Positions 34,597 through 47,900 of a DNA stretch of 64,000 nt are shown in pieces (position 1 is the stretch's first letter; each line of letters opens with the position of its first letter). Source of the stretch: Theristus sp. LFF4_11 (Eukaryota > Nematoda > Chromadorea > Monhysterida > Xyalidae). Location: contig JASANC010002475.1 in assembly GCA_030248135.1 (NCBI GenBank), positions 1 through 64,000 of the forward strand, written 5' to 3'. The translations under genes and the position numbers were made by a program. The notes beneath the pieces are model-generated. The model searched no databases, had not been told where the DNA came from, and saw nothing but the letters and a program-made list of their open reading frames with translations.

Positions 34597-35953
34597 GTTC
34601 GTTGTTATTTTTTCTGCGTGAAAGAATATCAAATAACATTTTGAGCTGAAAGTTTAAGCAATCAGAAAAAACTTGTGCCCCGATTTGTTGTGTTTCGATC
34701 GAAATGTGGAACCTTCGATTTCCGAGCGTCTGCCAACGGACTCAAATTGCCGCTGTGTGTGCCATTTGCAAAAGCATCCGTTGTCACCCGTTCATTTTGT
34801 GTCTCGTTCATATCATTGCAACTTTTGATTCCTTGGTTTAGTTTACTCAATATGGTTTGGTTTGGCTGTCATTGAATCATTGTTTTCTTGAACAAGCCAT
34901 ACGAAGCGCGCACCCAATGAAGAACGCGGTGAAAACTTTTTTAAACAAATCAATCATGGATAAGATCCTGAATTACCCAACTGTGTCAATAATAAGACCA
35001 ATGAACTGACACAGTGGTGTAATTTAGAAGCGTGTGACATAAAAATTCATGTCTTGCGTATCAAACCACTACAATGAGCACAACGGCTTCGTTCTTGAAA
35101 TTGTTTTGAAATTTCGTTTTTAAAAATTCGAAAACTGTTTGCAAAAACGTATTCTGAGCAACACTTTTGATATGAGGTCAAAAAAATCGGACAAATGTGT
35201 GCTTGTTTCTTGATTTACAATTACCAGTGCTCTTACTGCAAATCTACAAGCGCATTAGCTGTGTTTTGTTCTGCGAAACGGAAGACAAATTTTGAATAAC
35301 ACACTTGATTTATTGACTTTATTTTTAATGAAGAAGTTTCTAAAAACAAGCATCACTGTTGCCGAACACGGGCTTTTCGATTTTCAGTTTTTCTTGCTTA
35401 CCTATAAAAGCTTCTTCAATAAATTTAGTTCTTTCTGACAGCCAAAAGAAAAAAGATGAACTTTTATCAAACTGAAAAGGCAAAGATCACTGCAAAGTTT
35501 TGTGAATCGGCATTGAACGTCAGCCCTGGAATGCGTCTGAGACGGACGAAACCGTGCACTGCCAAAGGCTTGCTGTGGTCGGAATTTTCAAATGACATTT
35601 TTAACACAATTATTGGCAAAGATCCTTGCTGTTAAAATTGTTCTGCCATTGAACTAAGCTCAATCACCAACTGGTTTTTTCCCCATTGCAGCTCGTTTTT
35701 GTACACCGTGTAGCAATGCACAATGAGAGGGGCCTCTAATTGGGATTGTGGCGCACGCGAAATCGAAGGTTCCAGTTCGTCTGCTGCACTGTCAGTCACA
35801 GTGGTGTGGTGGCTGACCATTTTAGCTGACGCAAATTTGTTCCACTGCTGCAACTTTCGTCTCAAAGTGTTGCCTCAGTGTTGAATACCAAGTACGGTAT
35901 CTTATCTACTTTTCGACGGATTTCTGATCATTCGGAACACAAGACGCACAACA

Positions 35954-38900
35954 ATGCTGCTGGTGTCGTTCGCTCCATTTCTATTGGCGCTTCTCCCGTG
36001 TGCTCTCGCATTCCAAGGGGTTCTACTGATTGCAGACGGACTTAACGGTGGCCCCGACGGACAGGTCTACTCACCTGAGACGGGAAACTGCTCGATCAAC
36101 AGTGGAAATTTCGGTACGACTGTTTTTCTTCTGTTTTTTTGCTGTTCGAATTGAATTAATTGTACGTACATCGAGTGCGTTTACAATGAACAAGAGAATG
36201 GCCAAAACGCAGCAGTGCATTCCACAATTGGTGGTACTGTTCTCGCCAAGTTCTGTCTTAAAAACAGCGTTTCTTTAAATAATAACACAATGTTTAGGCA
36301 GGGTAATATAATCCAAGCTATCACATATGAAAATAACATGAATAATGCATCACAAAAACGGGAATATATCAGAATCAGTGACCAACACTGACATTTTTTT
36401 AGTTTTTCAATGTGCCGAATGGTATCGGGTTTGTCTGCAGTTTTGTGAATACTAGGGTTGCGCGAGTCGTGTCTCGTCTTGTCATTTGTCTCGTCTCGAG
36501 CGATTTTTGGCTGTCTCGTGTCTCGTCTCGTCTCGAGACCCCTCTGTCTCGTTGAACAGTCTCTTTGGGATTTTTTTCTGGTCTCGTGCGAATCAATCGT
36601 GCGTTTTTTATGAAACATGATGTTCATGAATTTCCAGCAGTCCAACAGTGACCAGCATCCAGCACACCCAGCACTGAAACCGTTTTTTTGTGGTTTGTTT
36701 TGTTGAATAAGAAATAAATGCTTTTTCGGCTTGTGCCCGGCCCCGGCGATTGGTGCTACTATTGACTGTCTGGTCTGATGGTTGGTGGATTGATCTGTCT
36801 TCTGTGGAAAAGGAAAAACGCAGAATTTTTTTAGCATCATGCACTGCATCCTGCATTGCAAAACCTCCTGCACTGCATTCTGCACTGCACCGTTGAAAAT
36901 GATTCTGAAACTGACGGTTTGTCTCGTTTCGTCTCGAGGATTTTGAAAAAAGGCTGTGACCCTCTGTCTCGTGTCTCGTCTCGTCTCGTCTCGTGACCCT
37001 CTGTCTCGTGTCTCGTCTCGTCTCGCGGGTACCCTGTCTCGCGGCAACCCTAGTGAATACCTATCCTGGATGAATATTCCGCAGTCACCTCTCCCTAAAT
37101 TTTCAATTAAAATGTTTAGTCCGTTTTCCAACAATTTTTTGACGATTGAATGTTTGGACGCATGTTTGGTTTATATCGCACCTCAGGCCGGCTGAGTGGC
37201 TCAGAGGATAGCACATGGGACTTCCAATCGGAAGGCCCGGGTTGGCCGGGTTCGAATCCGCTCGTGACCACTCGGCTGCCCCGGGTTGCGTGGGGCTTAA
37301 TGGTTCGGCAGCACAAACGTCGGCTTTCTTGATTCACAAGTTCCGGTGGCGAGGAACTTAGTGACATCGCGCCCATGCATACCAGCGCAGCTTGCCCAAC
37401 GCCCACTTCTATGGTAGAAAAAACTGCTTCCAACGTCGCAGCCCGTGTGGTGGACAATAAAAAATAGCGACACTGCCTTTCCCCAAGGGCGTTGCGTAAG
37501 GATAAAAAGGGGGCAACAAACAACAACATATCGCAGCTCAGATCTTCAGCTGTTTCCACAGTAAAAAATGAAGCAAAAGAAATTGGACATAACAACATGA
37601 TACAATGTGTCCAGGCTTTATAAACGGATTTTTTCTTTTTTTGACAATAAAAGAAAAACTTCCCACCCGTCAAAACTGCGCTCATTTTTAAGAGATTTTA
37701 AAAATCACTGTGTATTTCAAACCAAACAAAACAAAGCCAACAAATGAACAAAGTGGACAACCGAAAACTGACAACCTTTTCCAACATCAATAGTATAACA
37801 AGAATGCCGGCAACAAGCAAAATTATGCGATTCAGAAACATTATCCGTTGCCATAAAAAACGGATTTCTTTATCAGTTTCATGCTCCAACCGCACAATTT
37901 TCGGCATTCGTTTCTCTCAAAAAAAAAACAGTTAGCAACAGCTTGTCAACAAACAGTGGCGGCCAAAAGTGTTGGAAAAGTGTTGGAACGCTGCGCGCGT
38001 GTGTGCTGTGTACTGTGTATTGCGCGTGTGTTGCATCAGCCGTACAAACACTATAAAAGAATCCCATGCTATTTTTTGTTTTTTAGACCACTGAGTGTAT
38101 TTAGTATACTATTCGCAGGTTTTTTTCACTGAACCGTGCATTTATTTGACAAATACCGAACATTACAACAACACACCTCCATTGCATGTGACTGGCAGTA
38201 AAACTGATTCAAAATCATTAGCAAGAAAACTATTCTCGAAGTATTAGCGTTTCTTGTTGTTTGAATTATCTCACAGATGTGTATTGCGTTCATGTTTCGG
38301 GTTCCAGACGGGTTGTATTGTTCATTCCGCTATATTCTCTTGCCAAAAAAATTTGAAACAGTTTTACTGCCAAATGGAGGTGTGTTCGGTATTTATTAAA
38401 TAAATGTATACTTCAGCGAAAAAAATCCTTCGGATAGTGTATTAGATACACTCAGTAATCACAAAAACAAAAAATTAGCATGGGATTCTTATAATACCGT
38501 TTGTAAGGCTGATGATACACACGCGCAACACACGCGCACACATGCGCGCAGCGTTCCAACATTTTTGGCCGCCACTGTAGGTGTCGAGGTCGACAAAACC
38601 TCTGATTTCTGTTGATTGCCCACGTTCACCCAAGTGCACCATTTGGCTGCTCACTGCAGGAATCCCTCAAGCCGCCTACGCCGCAGCAGCCTTCTGCCGA
38701 TGTGCCACGGGCGTGCCCCCGGTGGTTTACGTCAGTGGCGGCTGGAGAGGCGACGGTGAGGACACCACGACCACGGAGATCCTTGCATACAATGTGCTGA
38801 CGCAGCAGACAACGGTGTTTGGTCACATGATGGTGGCCAGATACGGCCACGGAATGACGTGCATCGCACAGGATCTTTACATCTGCGGGGGTTGGGACAG

Positions 38901-41900
38901 CCATAATAATGTCCTCAGCAGCTGCGAAGTGTGCCATGTGCCGCTCGGCAACTGCTGGCAGATTGCGCCAATGCCAGATGGTGGTATGTTTTTTGTTGTT
39001 GGAGTTTAATGGCAGCCACACGTTTGTGTGCGGTTGGACAAAGAGCATATAAACGAAACGAAATTAAACAAGTGTTTATGTTTTAAGTGTTTGGCGATCA
39101 CACGCTGTTTTTGTTCGGTTTACAAAGAATTGAAACAATTATACACGTCGTGGCATTTGCGGTTCCGATCCGAATCATATCATGGGGTAGACTGAGAACC
39201 ACTGACACTTTTTCCAGATGTTCTCGAATCAAAGTTTTAACAGATGAAAAGAACACGCAAAACATTGGTTTTTTCCAACCCTAATTTCATGCAAAGAACG
39301 TTGTCTAAAAGCTCGTTGCATCATTTTTGAAAAAGGGTATTTTTCGGCCTCGCTCAAATTTGTTTGCAATAAAGTCGCGCACCAGCCAGTCTCTGACAAT
39401 GTACCGGAAATGATATTCCATTTTTTACAGCGATAAGGCTTAATCATAACAACAATTTTAAATTTTGATTCTGTTTCCGCATCGCGGCTTTCTATAAAAC
39501 CGGAATATGTATGTACAATGTACACTTGGACTGAATGTTACAAATTGTTTCTAAAAATGGTTGAAAAGCACTAAAGTCGGCTCTTTCAAACTCAAATCTG
39601 CGGACGTAACCACGGATGCAATTCCACTGAAATTTTGTTTTGCAATAAAAACGCATGCTCAACAAAATTAGCATTTTCACGATTTTGTGGTACATTTTGT
39701 AATTTTGTGGCTAGGAAAATGCTCACTGTGCGATTTTGTTGAACTTGTATGTACAACTGGTAACCCTGCTCAACACATTTGTGAGTAACTTGTTGGCGAT
39801 CTCAGATTGTATGATTATTGTTGACATGAGAAATCTTCTCATGAGCTTTTTTCAAAGGTTTTTATTTCTGAGTTCGTCAAAGTTAAAGATAATGTGATCT
39901 AATTATGCGTATTTATCATTTATAATTAGGTAATTTACTCACTAATTATGTTAGTTCTCGCCTATATAACTGTGATGTTTCTTGTACATGGGGAGTCAGT
40001 TCTGAAATCGACATTAAAGTTATCTCTCTACATCGGCTCATCGTTTGTGGTGAGCCCGACGTCTACAACACGCAGCCTTCGCTATTGAGATGGATCGTCG
40101 TCAAAGATGTTCGTTTCGTTCGTTTCGTCGTAAGCCACTGTTATCGTCCAGTCATCATGACCGCACGTCGTCGTCATCCGCAGAGAACACAGAGCTCGCA
40201 AGCAGGGACAGTGACCGTGGTGATGATGCCGATACAAGCATGGTGAAGTTGAAAGGGTGGGATGTTACGCAGTTGATCAAGCGGTGCTGTGAGCGCAAAG
40301 ACAGGAAGCGTCTCAACCTGCTATGTGCTGTGTTTAAGCAAAAGAAGGAGTTGAGTGAGACGTTACGTTGTAAAATGAGGGCGACCATTTCACCGTCTGA
40401 GACTTTGCCGTTACGTGAGCTCGCTGACAGAGTGAGGGACTTTTCGTCGCAGTATTTTGATTATAAGCGTCACCTGAAAATCAGCAGATCGAATGATCTA
40501 GATGAGTCTGAGTTGTACAGTTCATTTCAAGATGACACAGAGACAGATGACGCTGGGTGCAGTTTCCAAGATGAACCAGAGACGGATGACGTTGAGAGCA
40601 GTACTCTGATAGCGACAGCAATCAGTGCTACAGTGACGGATCGGGATGAGACGCCAATCGTGACTGCCTGTGAATCAGATGATACGGTTTCCGGTCCGAA
40701 CCAGTGCTGTGCGTGCATTTCGCGTACTTCGAGGAGAGGCCAAAAAGCACAGAGGTATCCCCCACCGGCCCTGAAAAAGGGTGTGCCTCTGCTTAAGAGT
40801 GTACGTGGTGGCAAATCTGTTTCAACTGTACCGGCCTTGAAAAAAGGTGTGCCTCTGAATAAGAGCGCACTGGGTACCACTGCACCGGCCTTGAAAAAAG
40901 GTATGCCTCTGAATAAGAGTGCATCAGGTGTGACCCAGCAGAACGCCAGTGACGCAGCGGGATCGGCACAAAGTGCTACCACAAATGATCTGATTCTGCA
41001 AATGCTGATGCAGCAACAACAAATTCTGGCTGCACTGACTAATCGTGATGAAAAACAAAATGGTGGCAATAATAAGTGTGATCCAAACAGTGATTCTGAA
41101 TGTTGTCACAATAACCACAGTCAAAACGCCCGTACGCTGTTAACGGCACAATTTGAAACGTTTGATATCGACGGCAAACTGAGTTTCAAGGTGTGGAGTG
41201 AAAATGTTCGAAGCCGTCTGGAAACATTCCCGGTTGATGAAAAAACGGCTATCGCTCATGTGCGTTTGTGTCTGGGTCAAAATGCACGTAATGCGCTTGA
41301 TACACAACCAGTTCACGTGCGAACGAGTTTGAATAAAATGTTCGAGTATCTGAATCGTTGCTACGGTTCTCGTAACGTGCGTATTAGTGCAACATCACAG
41401 TTCATAAGAGCGCGCCGTGAAAGTAACGAATCAGTACGTGCGTTTGCCATGCGGTTGGAGAATTTGTACTTGGAAATGGGAGGTCAAGCGTGTGATGAGA
41501 ATGGTCGATACGAAGATCCAATCGATGCAATACTTGCAGACCTATTTTCGGCCAGGTTGAGCAATGCAGCTTTTGAGTCAAAGGCAACGGAAATGGCATG
41601 CGAACAATACACGTTCCGCCAAATCGTTAACAAGATCGATCAAATGGAAGAGAATCAAAAGTTCAAAGCCAATGAACGTACGTTTGAACGTCGTGAAAAC
41701 CGTGACAGTCAGTACGGCTATCGTCAGAACGGTCGTCGTGATTATCATGACAATCGGCGTAGTGGTTATCAGACCTTCATGCAACCTCGGCAGTTGAACA
41801 ACGGAAATCAGTTTGTCAGCCAAAACAACTGGCAAAATCGACAGCCGAACTATGGCTATAAGTCTAACGGCCATCAGTGGAACATGGGTTATCATGCGTT

Positions 41901-44900
41901 CAACGGTAATCGTAATGTGCAGAATGGAAATTTCCAAAACGGACAGCATGATCATTGGAACAGACCGTTTGAAAATCAGCAAAATTTCAACAACAACCTC
42001 ACAAACGTGCCACAGCCAAATGCTATTGAGTTCCAAACAGACAGGAATGGCTACGCGAATTTCCAAACAAAGAAAGTTGGCATAATGACAGATCAGAATG
42101 CGAACACGACAGATTGTGAATGTGACGGTGAAGACAAGTTTGAATCGCCATTGTTGAATGGACAGCAGGTCAACTACTACTGTGTGGACACTGGATCCGA
42201 CGAGACATTGTTGTCGAGCAACTGTGCAAAGGAACATGGATTAAGAATTTTTCGGACGAGAAAAACGCTCAAAGCGGTGAATGGATCGTCTGTAGGCGTA
42301 GAAGGAATGTGTCACGCCAGACTTTCAGTAGACGGTAAAACTGTGAAAAACTGTGGATTCCTTGTGTCACCAACCTTGAATGGTGATGTAGACATGATTA
42401 TTGGAAGGAATAAATTGCGTGAACTTGCAGTAAAAGTGATCACAAAAAGCGGCAAACCGTTCCGATTGATGAAATGCTATCCCGCAGATGGCAAGGGTAG
42501 TGATGTGTCTTTCGTTAAAATGGCTCGTGAATGTTGCCCTGTTACTGACGACGATGAAGTGCGTTTGATGCCAACAAAGGATTCCTCCAATGCTGGATTT
42601 CAACATGACATTCCGAAAAGAAACCGCCGACAGCGTCGAGCACAGAAGCAGCAACGAAGCGAAAAAATGTCGTCGAAGGGCGATGATGATTTGTCTTCTG
42701 AATCGAAAATTGGAGACGCGATGGATACGCAAAGAGGCGAAATTTGGAACATACCAAAAGCGCAAAAGGATGCATCCATCTCATCGTATATACCCGGAAA
42801 ATCTACTACTACTAAATTTACAATTTGTCTGTCTGTGTGTGGCACTTTTTTGCAATTTGAATTGGCGCCCATTTTTGCTACTTAAGAAAACTCCATCTCA
42901 ATTTCCTTAACCTATTTTTTTTATTAATGCCAGTTGAGATTGTTTTCTCAAAACGTCGCTCTTCATAGCTGGAGTCATCATGATACTCTTTGGTCAACAG
43001 AGACAGTTCAGCGCAGCATAGGCAAATGGAAGCGTGGCTGATCAAAACTTGATGATCGACTGGGAAAGATGTAAAAAAACCGTCTTTGAAAAAAGTTTGA
43101 ACTTTTTTGTTTTTAAACATCGGGTTGCAAAACGCACATCGACATCGGCATTGCAAGTTGCACTTTGGATTCAAAACAAGTAAATTTCATTGAAATTGAT
43201 ACTCCATGTTTCATTTTCAAATTGATACGTATACTCCATGGTTATGAGCGATAATTTCAACGTAACGCACGATGAGCAACTGGCAATTGTTGCTGCTCAA
43301 AACTTGACGAGCGACTGCGAAAGATGTAACAAAACCGTCTTTGAAAAAAGTTAGTTTTTTAATTGGGTCGCAATGGTATTTACCATTCATTTCCACTTTG
43401 CAAAATGCTTGGGTTATGCTGGGGTAAACGGGTAAAAAGAAGCAATGACTGCAAAACGAAATTAAAAACGTCACTTTTTTGTTTCTTCTATTCATTTTCA
43501 CTTTACAAAAAAGGCTTATGTTAGGGTAACCGGGTAAAAGAAGCATTACCTTTTTAAAATGGGTAATTAAAAAACGTTAATTTTTATATTTTTTATTCAA
43601 TCTTACTTAACTTGCAAAAAAGGCTTGGCTTAGGTAAACGGGTAAAAGAAGCATTAGCTTTTTAAAACGGGTAAGTGAAAAAAAACGTTAATTTTTATGT
43701 TTTTATTCAATCTTACTTCACATACAAAAAGGATTGACTTAGGTTAGGGTTAACGGGGAAAAAATAGCAAAATCATAAACTTCGCATTTTCACTTTACAA
43801 AAAAGGCTTGGCTTCGGTAAACGGGTAAAAAAGCATTAGCTTTTTAAAACGGGTAAATGAAAAAAAACGTTAGTTTTATATTTTTTATTCAATTTTACTT
43901 CACTTACAAAAAGGCTTGCCTTCGGTTAGAGTAAACGGGTAAAAATAGCAAAATCATAAACTTCGCATTTTTTATTAATTTAAATACATTAAAAAATATT
44001 GTATTGTAGGCGACTTCACGGCAGCACAAGGTAAATTTTCTTCAGGGTTATTATTCAGTAAACGTTACTGTTTTTTTCTTTCTAAGTCAATGCCACTTCA
44101 CCAAAAAGGCTTGGCATTGATTAAGCCACATACGCTCGGGTCAATTGGCTAGTCATCATCTACTACTACTAAATTTACAATTTGTCTGTCTGTCTGTCTG
44201 TCTGTCCGTCACACTTTTGAATTGGCGCCCATTTTTTGTTATTTTTGCCATTTTTGCCATTTAAGAAAGCTTCATCCCAATCTCAATCTTTATCTATTTT
44301 TAATATCATCACTTGAAATTGTTTAAACAAAGCGCCGCTCTTCATAACTGAAAGTCATCATGATACTCTTTTCAAGTTGATACTCTACGGTTATGCCTGT
44401 GAGCGACAGTTTTAACGTAATGCACGGTGGGCAAATGGCATATGTTGCTGCTCAAAACCTGACGAGTGACTGCGAAAGATGTAACAAAACCGTCTTTGAC
44501 AAAAATTAGTTATTTTTAATTGGGTCGCAATGGTATTTCCCTATTATTTTCACTTTGCAAATGGCTTGGGTTATGTTAGAGTAAACGGGTAAAAAGAACA
44601 AGGACTGTATAACGAGACTTAAAAACGTCACTTTTTTGTTTCTGCTATTCATTTTCACTTTACAAGAAAGGCTTGGCTTATGTTAGGGTAAACGGGTAAA
44701 AGAAGCATTAGCTTTTTGAAACGGGTAATTGAAAAAACGTTGTTTTTATATTTTTAATTTTACTTCACTTACAAAAAGGCTCGACTTAAGTTAGGGTGAA
44801 CGGGTAAAAATAGCAAAATCATAAACTTCGCATTTTCACTTTGCAAAAAAGGCCTGACTTATGTTAAGGTAAACGGGCAAAAAAGCATTCGCTTTTTTAA

Positions 44901-47900
44901 AACGGGTAATTGAAAAAAACGGTAATTTTTATACTTTTTATTCGATCTTACTTCACTTACAAAAAGGCTTGACTTAGGTTAGGGTGAACGGGTAAAAATA
45001 GCAAATCATAAACTTAGCATTTTCACTTTACAAAAAGGCTTGGCTTAGGTAAACGGGTAAAATCAATCTTACTTCACTTACAAAAAGGCTTGACTTAGGT
45101 TAGGGTGAACGGGTAAAAATAGCAAAATCATAAACTTCGCATTTTCACTTTACAAAAAAGGCTTCGCTTATGTCAGGGTAAACGGGTAAAAGAAGCTTTA
45201 GCTTTTTAAAACGGGTAATTGAAAAAACGTTAATTTTTATACTTTTTATTCGATCTTACTTCACTTACAAAAAGGCTTGACTTAGGTTGGGGTGAACGGG
45301 TAAAAATAGCAAAATCATAAACTTCGCATTTTCACTTTACAAAAAAGGCTTCGCTTATGTTAGGATAAACGGGTAATTGAAACATTAGCTTTTTAAAACG
45401 GGTAATTGAAAAAACGTACATTTTTATACTTTTTATTCAGCTTTACTTCACTAACAAAAAGGCTTGACTTAGGTTAGGGTGAAAGGGTAAAAATAGCAAA
45501 ATCATAAACTTCGAATTTTCACTTTACAGAAAAGGCTTCGCTTATGTTACGGTAAACGGGTAAAAGAAGCATTAGCTTTTTAAACCGAGTAATTGAAAAA
45601 ACGTTAATTTTTACATTTTTTATTCAATTTTACTTCACCTACAAAAAGGCTTGCCTTAGGTTACGGTGAACGGGTAAAAATAGCAAAATCATAAACTTCG
45701 CATTTTTTATTTATTTAAATACATTAAAAAATATTGTATTGTAGGCGGCTTCATGGCAGCACAAGGTAAATTTTCTTCAGATTGGTTATTCAGTAAACGT
45801 TACTGTTTTTTCTTTTAAATTCAATGCCACTTCACCAAAAAGCTTGGCATTGATTAAGCTCGGGTCCATTGGCTAGTTCCAAAACTACAAAATTACCGGC
45901 AACGTAGCGGTGAAGCACACGATTGCTACTGTGAACAATCTACCGCTTCGAAACAGACCTCGCCGAATCGACGACATCAATACTCGAACTCTGCAATCGC
46001 AAGAAAAAACGGCGGATAAAGCGTGGTTCAACGTGGAACCCGGAAGTTACCAAGTCGGAGATTCAGTTTGGGTCGCGGATACGGTTGCGCAAACAACAAG
46101 GAAAAAGAAGTTGAATCCCCCGCATCCGCTACGTGGCAAAATTGATAAGATTGTTCCACCTAAATCAGCGCAGATTTTGCTGGATAGTGGGAAAATTATT
46201 GAGAGGCCACTTGAAGAATTGAGACACGGCTCAAAGGAATGCGAACAGGAGTGCAATATCAGGAGGATGAGTATCGCGGGAAGGACAACGACGACGGAGG
46301 ACGAAATGGAGTGATACTTTTGGCGTTGTGATTTTTTGTGAATTTTTTGGTATTTGCGCTAATAGTAGGTAATTATTGGTGATTACTGTGATAATTATTG
46401 TGTTAATTAGAGTTCTGTTTCTATATAACCATACTAATCCAGTATTCTGGGTCTCTCGATAAACGACTGAACGAGGACAACAAGATCGTTTGTGGTGAGT
46501 CGACAAGCACGATCATCGTCACCTTCTGTGGAGTCAGATACGCTACTGTCCGTCTGTTCTTAGTCGCTTTATGCCCCGTGAGGTGCGACTATTCGTCAGC
46601 AATGGCTCGCCGTCCAGATCAACAAAAAAGGCAAATCGTCTACCGGCAGCAAGAGTTCGACAGATACGACCTGTTTTACTTCTCCGACTACTTCCAAAGT
46701 CCGGAGCCCGTCCACAGAGCCGCCGACCGCTACATGACGCATTATTTTTACGGACCGACGGTGTCAAAGGAGCAAAGGCGTCGTCTGCTGAACATTCCGT
46801 TGCCGCAGCTCGTCGTGTGGCTTTTACCGAAGATGATGACAGCTGAAGAACCACATGAGAAACATCAGGCAGTTGGGATCCCCGTCGAAGCGGCTGAGAA
46901 ACGCAAAGTTGAACGAATCAAAGCGGCCCGATGCAAGGAAGTGCGCAAGAGAAGAATAAAAAGAGCAACCCAGGCGAACGTCGAAAAGTTGACAAACGTC
47001 GACAAGAAAGCGACCAAAAGTGTGCCGATCATTCACGGAGAAAAGCACGTGATTCGTTTGAAGACGGAAGACGCGATGCACAACTGTGACGTGAAAGCAA
47101 CGGCAGAATCGATTGGAGAGGTTGTGTCAATCAAAACAGCCGCGACATCAAGTGCCATCGAGTTCAAGGCGTGCGTCGTTGACAAAGTCGCACCAACACG
47201 TCGCGTGTTCTACCGAGTTGGGTTCGTGCCGATGACGCCGATGGACCAGCAGCACCAGCAGCAACCGTCCTGCCGGTCAATTGTGTTGTGCTGTCGTGAT
47301 GTTCGTCTAACCAAGGCGTCGCAACATGTTGAAGCGCGCGGTGATCCGAAGCGTCTACGTCAACAATTGCTCGGTCGTCATGTGCGCTGTTCCGGCGTCC
47401 GCTCTCCCTCAGTGTCGTCCATCGTGTGCCACTCACAATGCTGGCTCGACATGATGATGTTTGGTCGACGTGTGCGTTCGTCAGCATTTCGATCACCAAG
47501 TGATAAAATTTATGCCAAGAATGATCTTTTACCACCGTGATGTGATACGCTTTCCACTACTTTTTCTTCTGTTTATAGGGGGAAGACTAATAGTAGGTAA
47601 TTATTGGTGATTACTGTGATAATTATTGTGTTAATTGGAGTTCTGTTTCTATATAACCATACTAATCCAGTATTCTGGGTCTCTCGATAAACGACTGAAC
47701 GAGGACAACAAGATCGTTTGTTTAACAAATGATTTTTTTCTCAAAATTTTCTGAATTGTAGGCAGTTGCATTTTGCAATAATGAAAAAAACAAATTACAT
47801 GCTTAAAAGTCTTTCATGCTTCATGTTCGTGCACAAAACCGTGAACTTACGTGATTCACTTCACTTTTCAGAAGTAGAAAAAAGCAGCAGTGCAGAAGAA

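Larger units (their letters stand above)
46359..47720 (+). mobile_element. Small LTR element within the composite
   Basis: A 1,362-bp unit: LTR B1, PBS-like site at 46,493, one open frame, a purine tract (AGGGGGGAAGA, 47,577-47,586) and LTR B2. Nearly identical LTRs suggest a recent or recombined unit. Its own target duplication is absent: the left neighbour is the integrase remnant, and the right neighbour is the duplicated host TTTAA. Confidence 0.8.

Noticed and set aside
46359..47720. Small LTR element as an independent later insertion into the gag element
   Set aside because: Its flanks (TTTGCG on the left, TTTAAC on the right) are not a target duplication, and the right flank is the host site, so a composite origin fits better.
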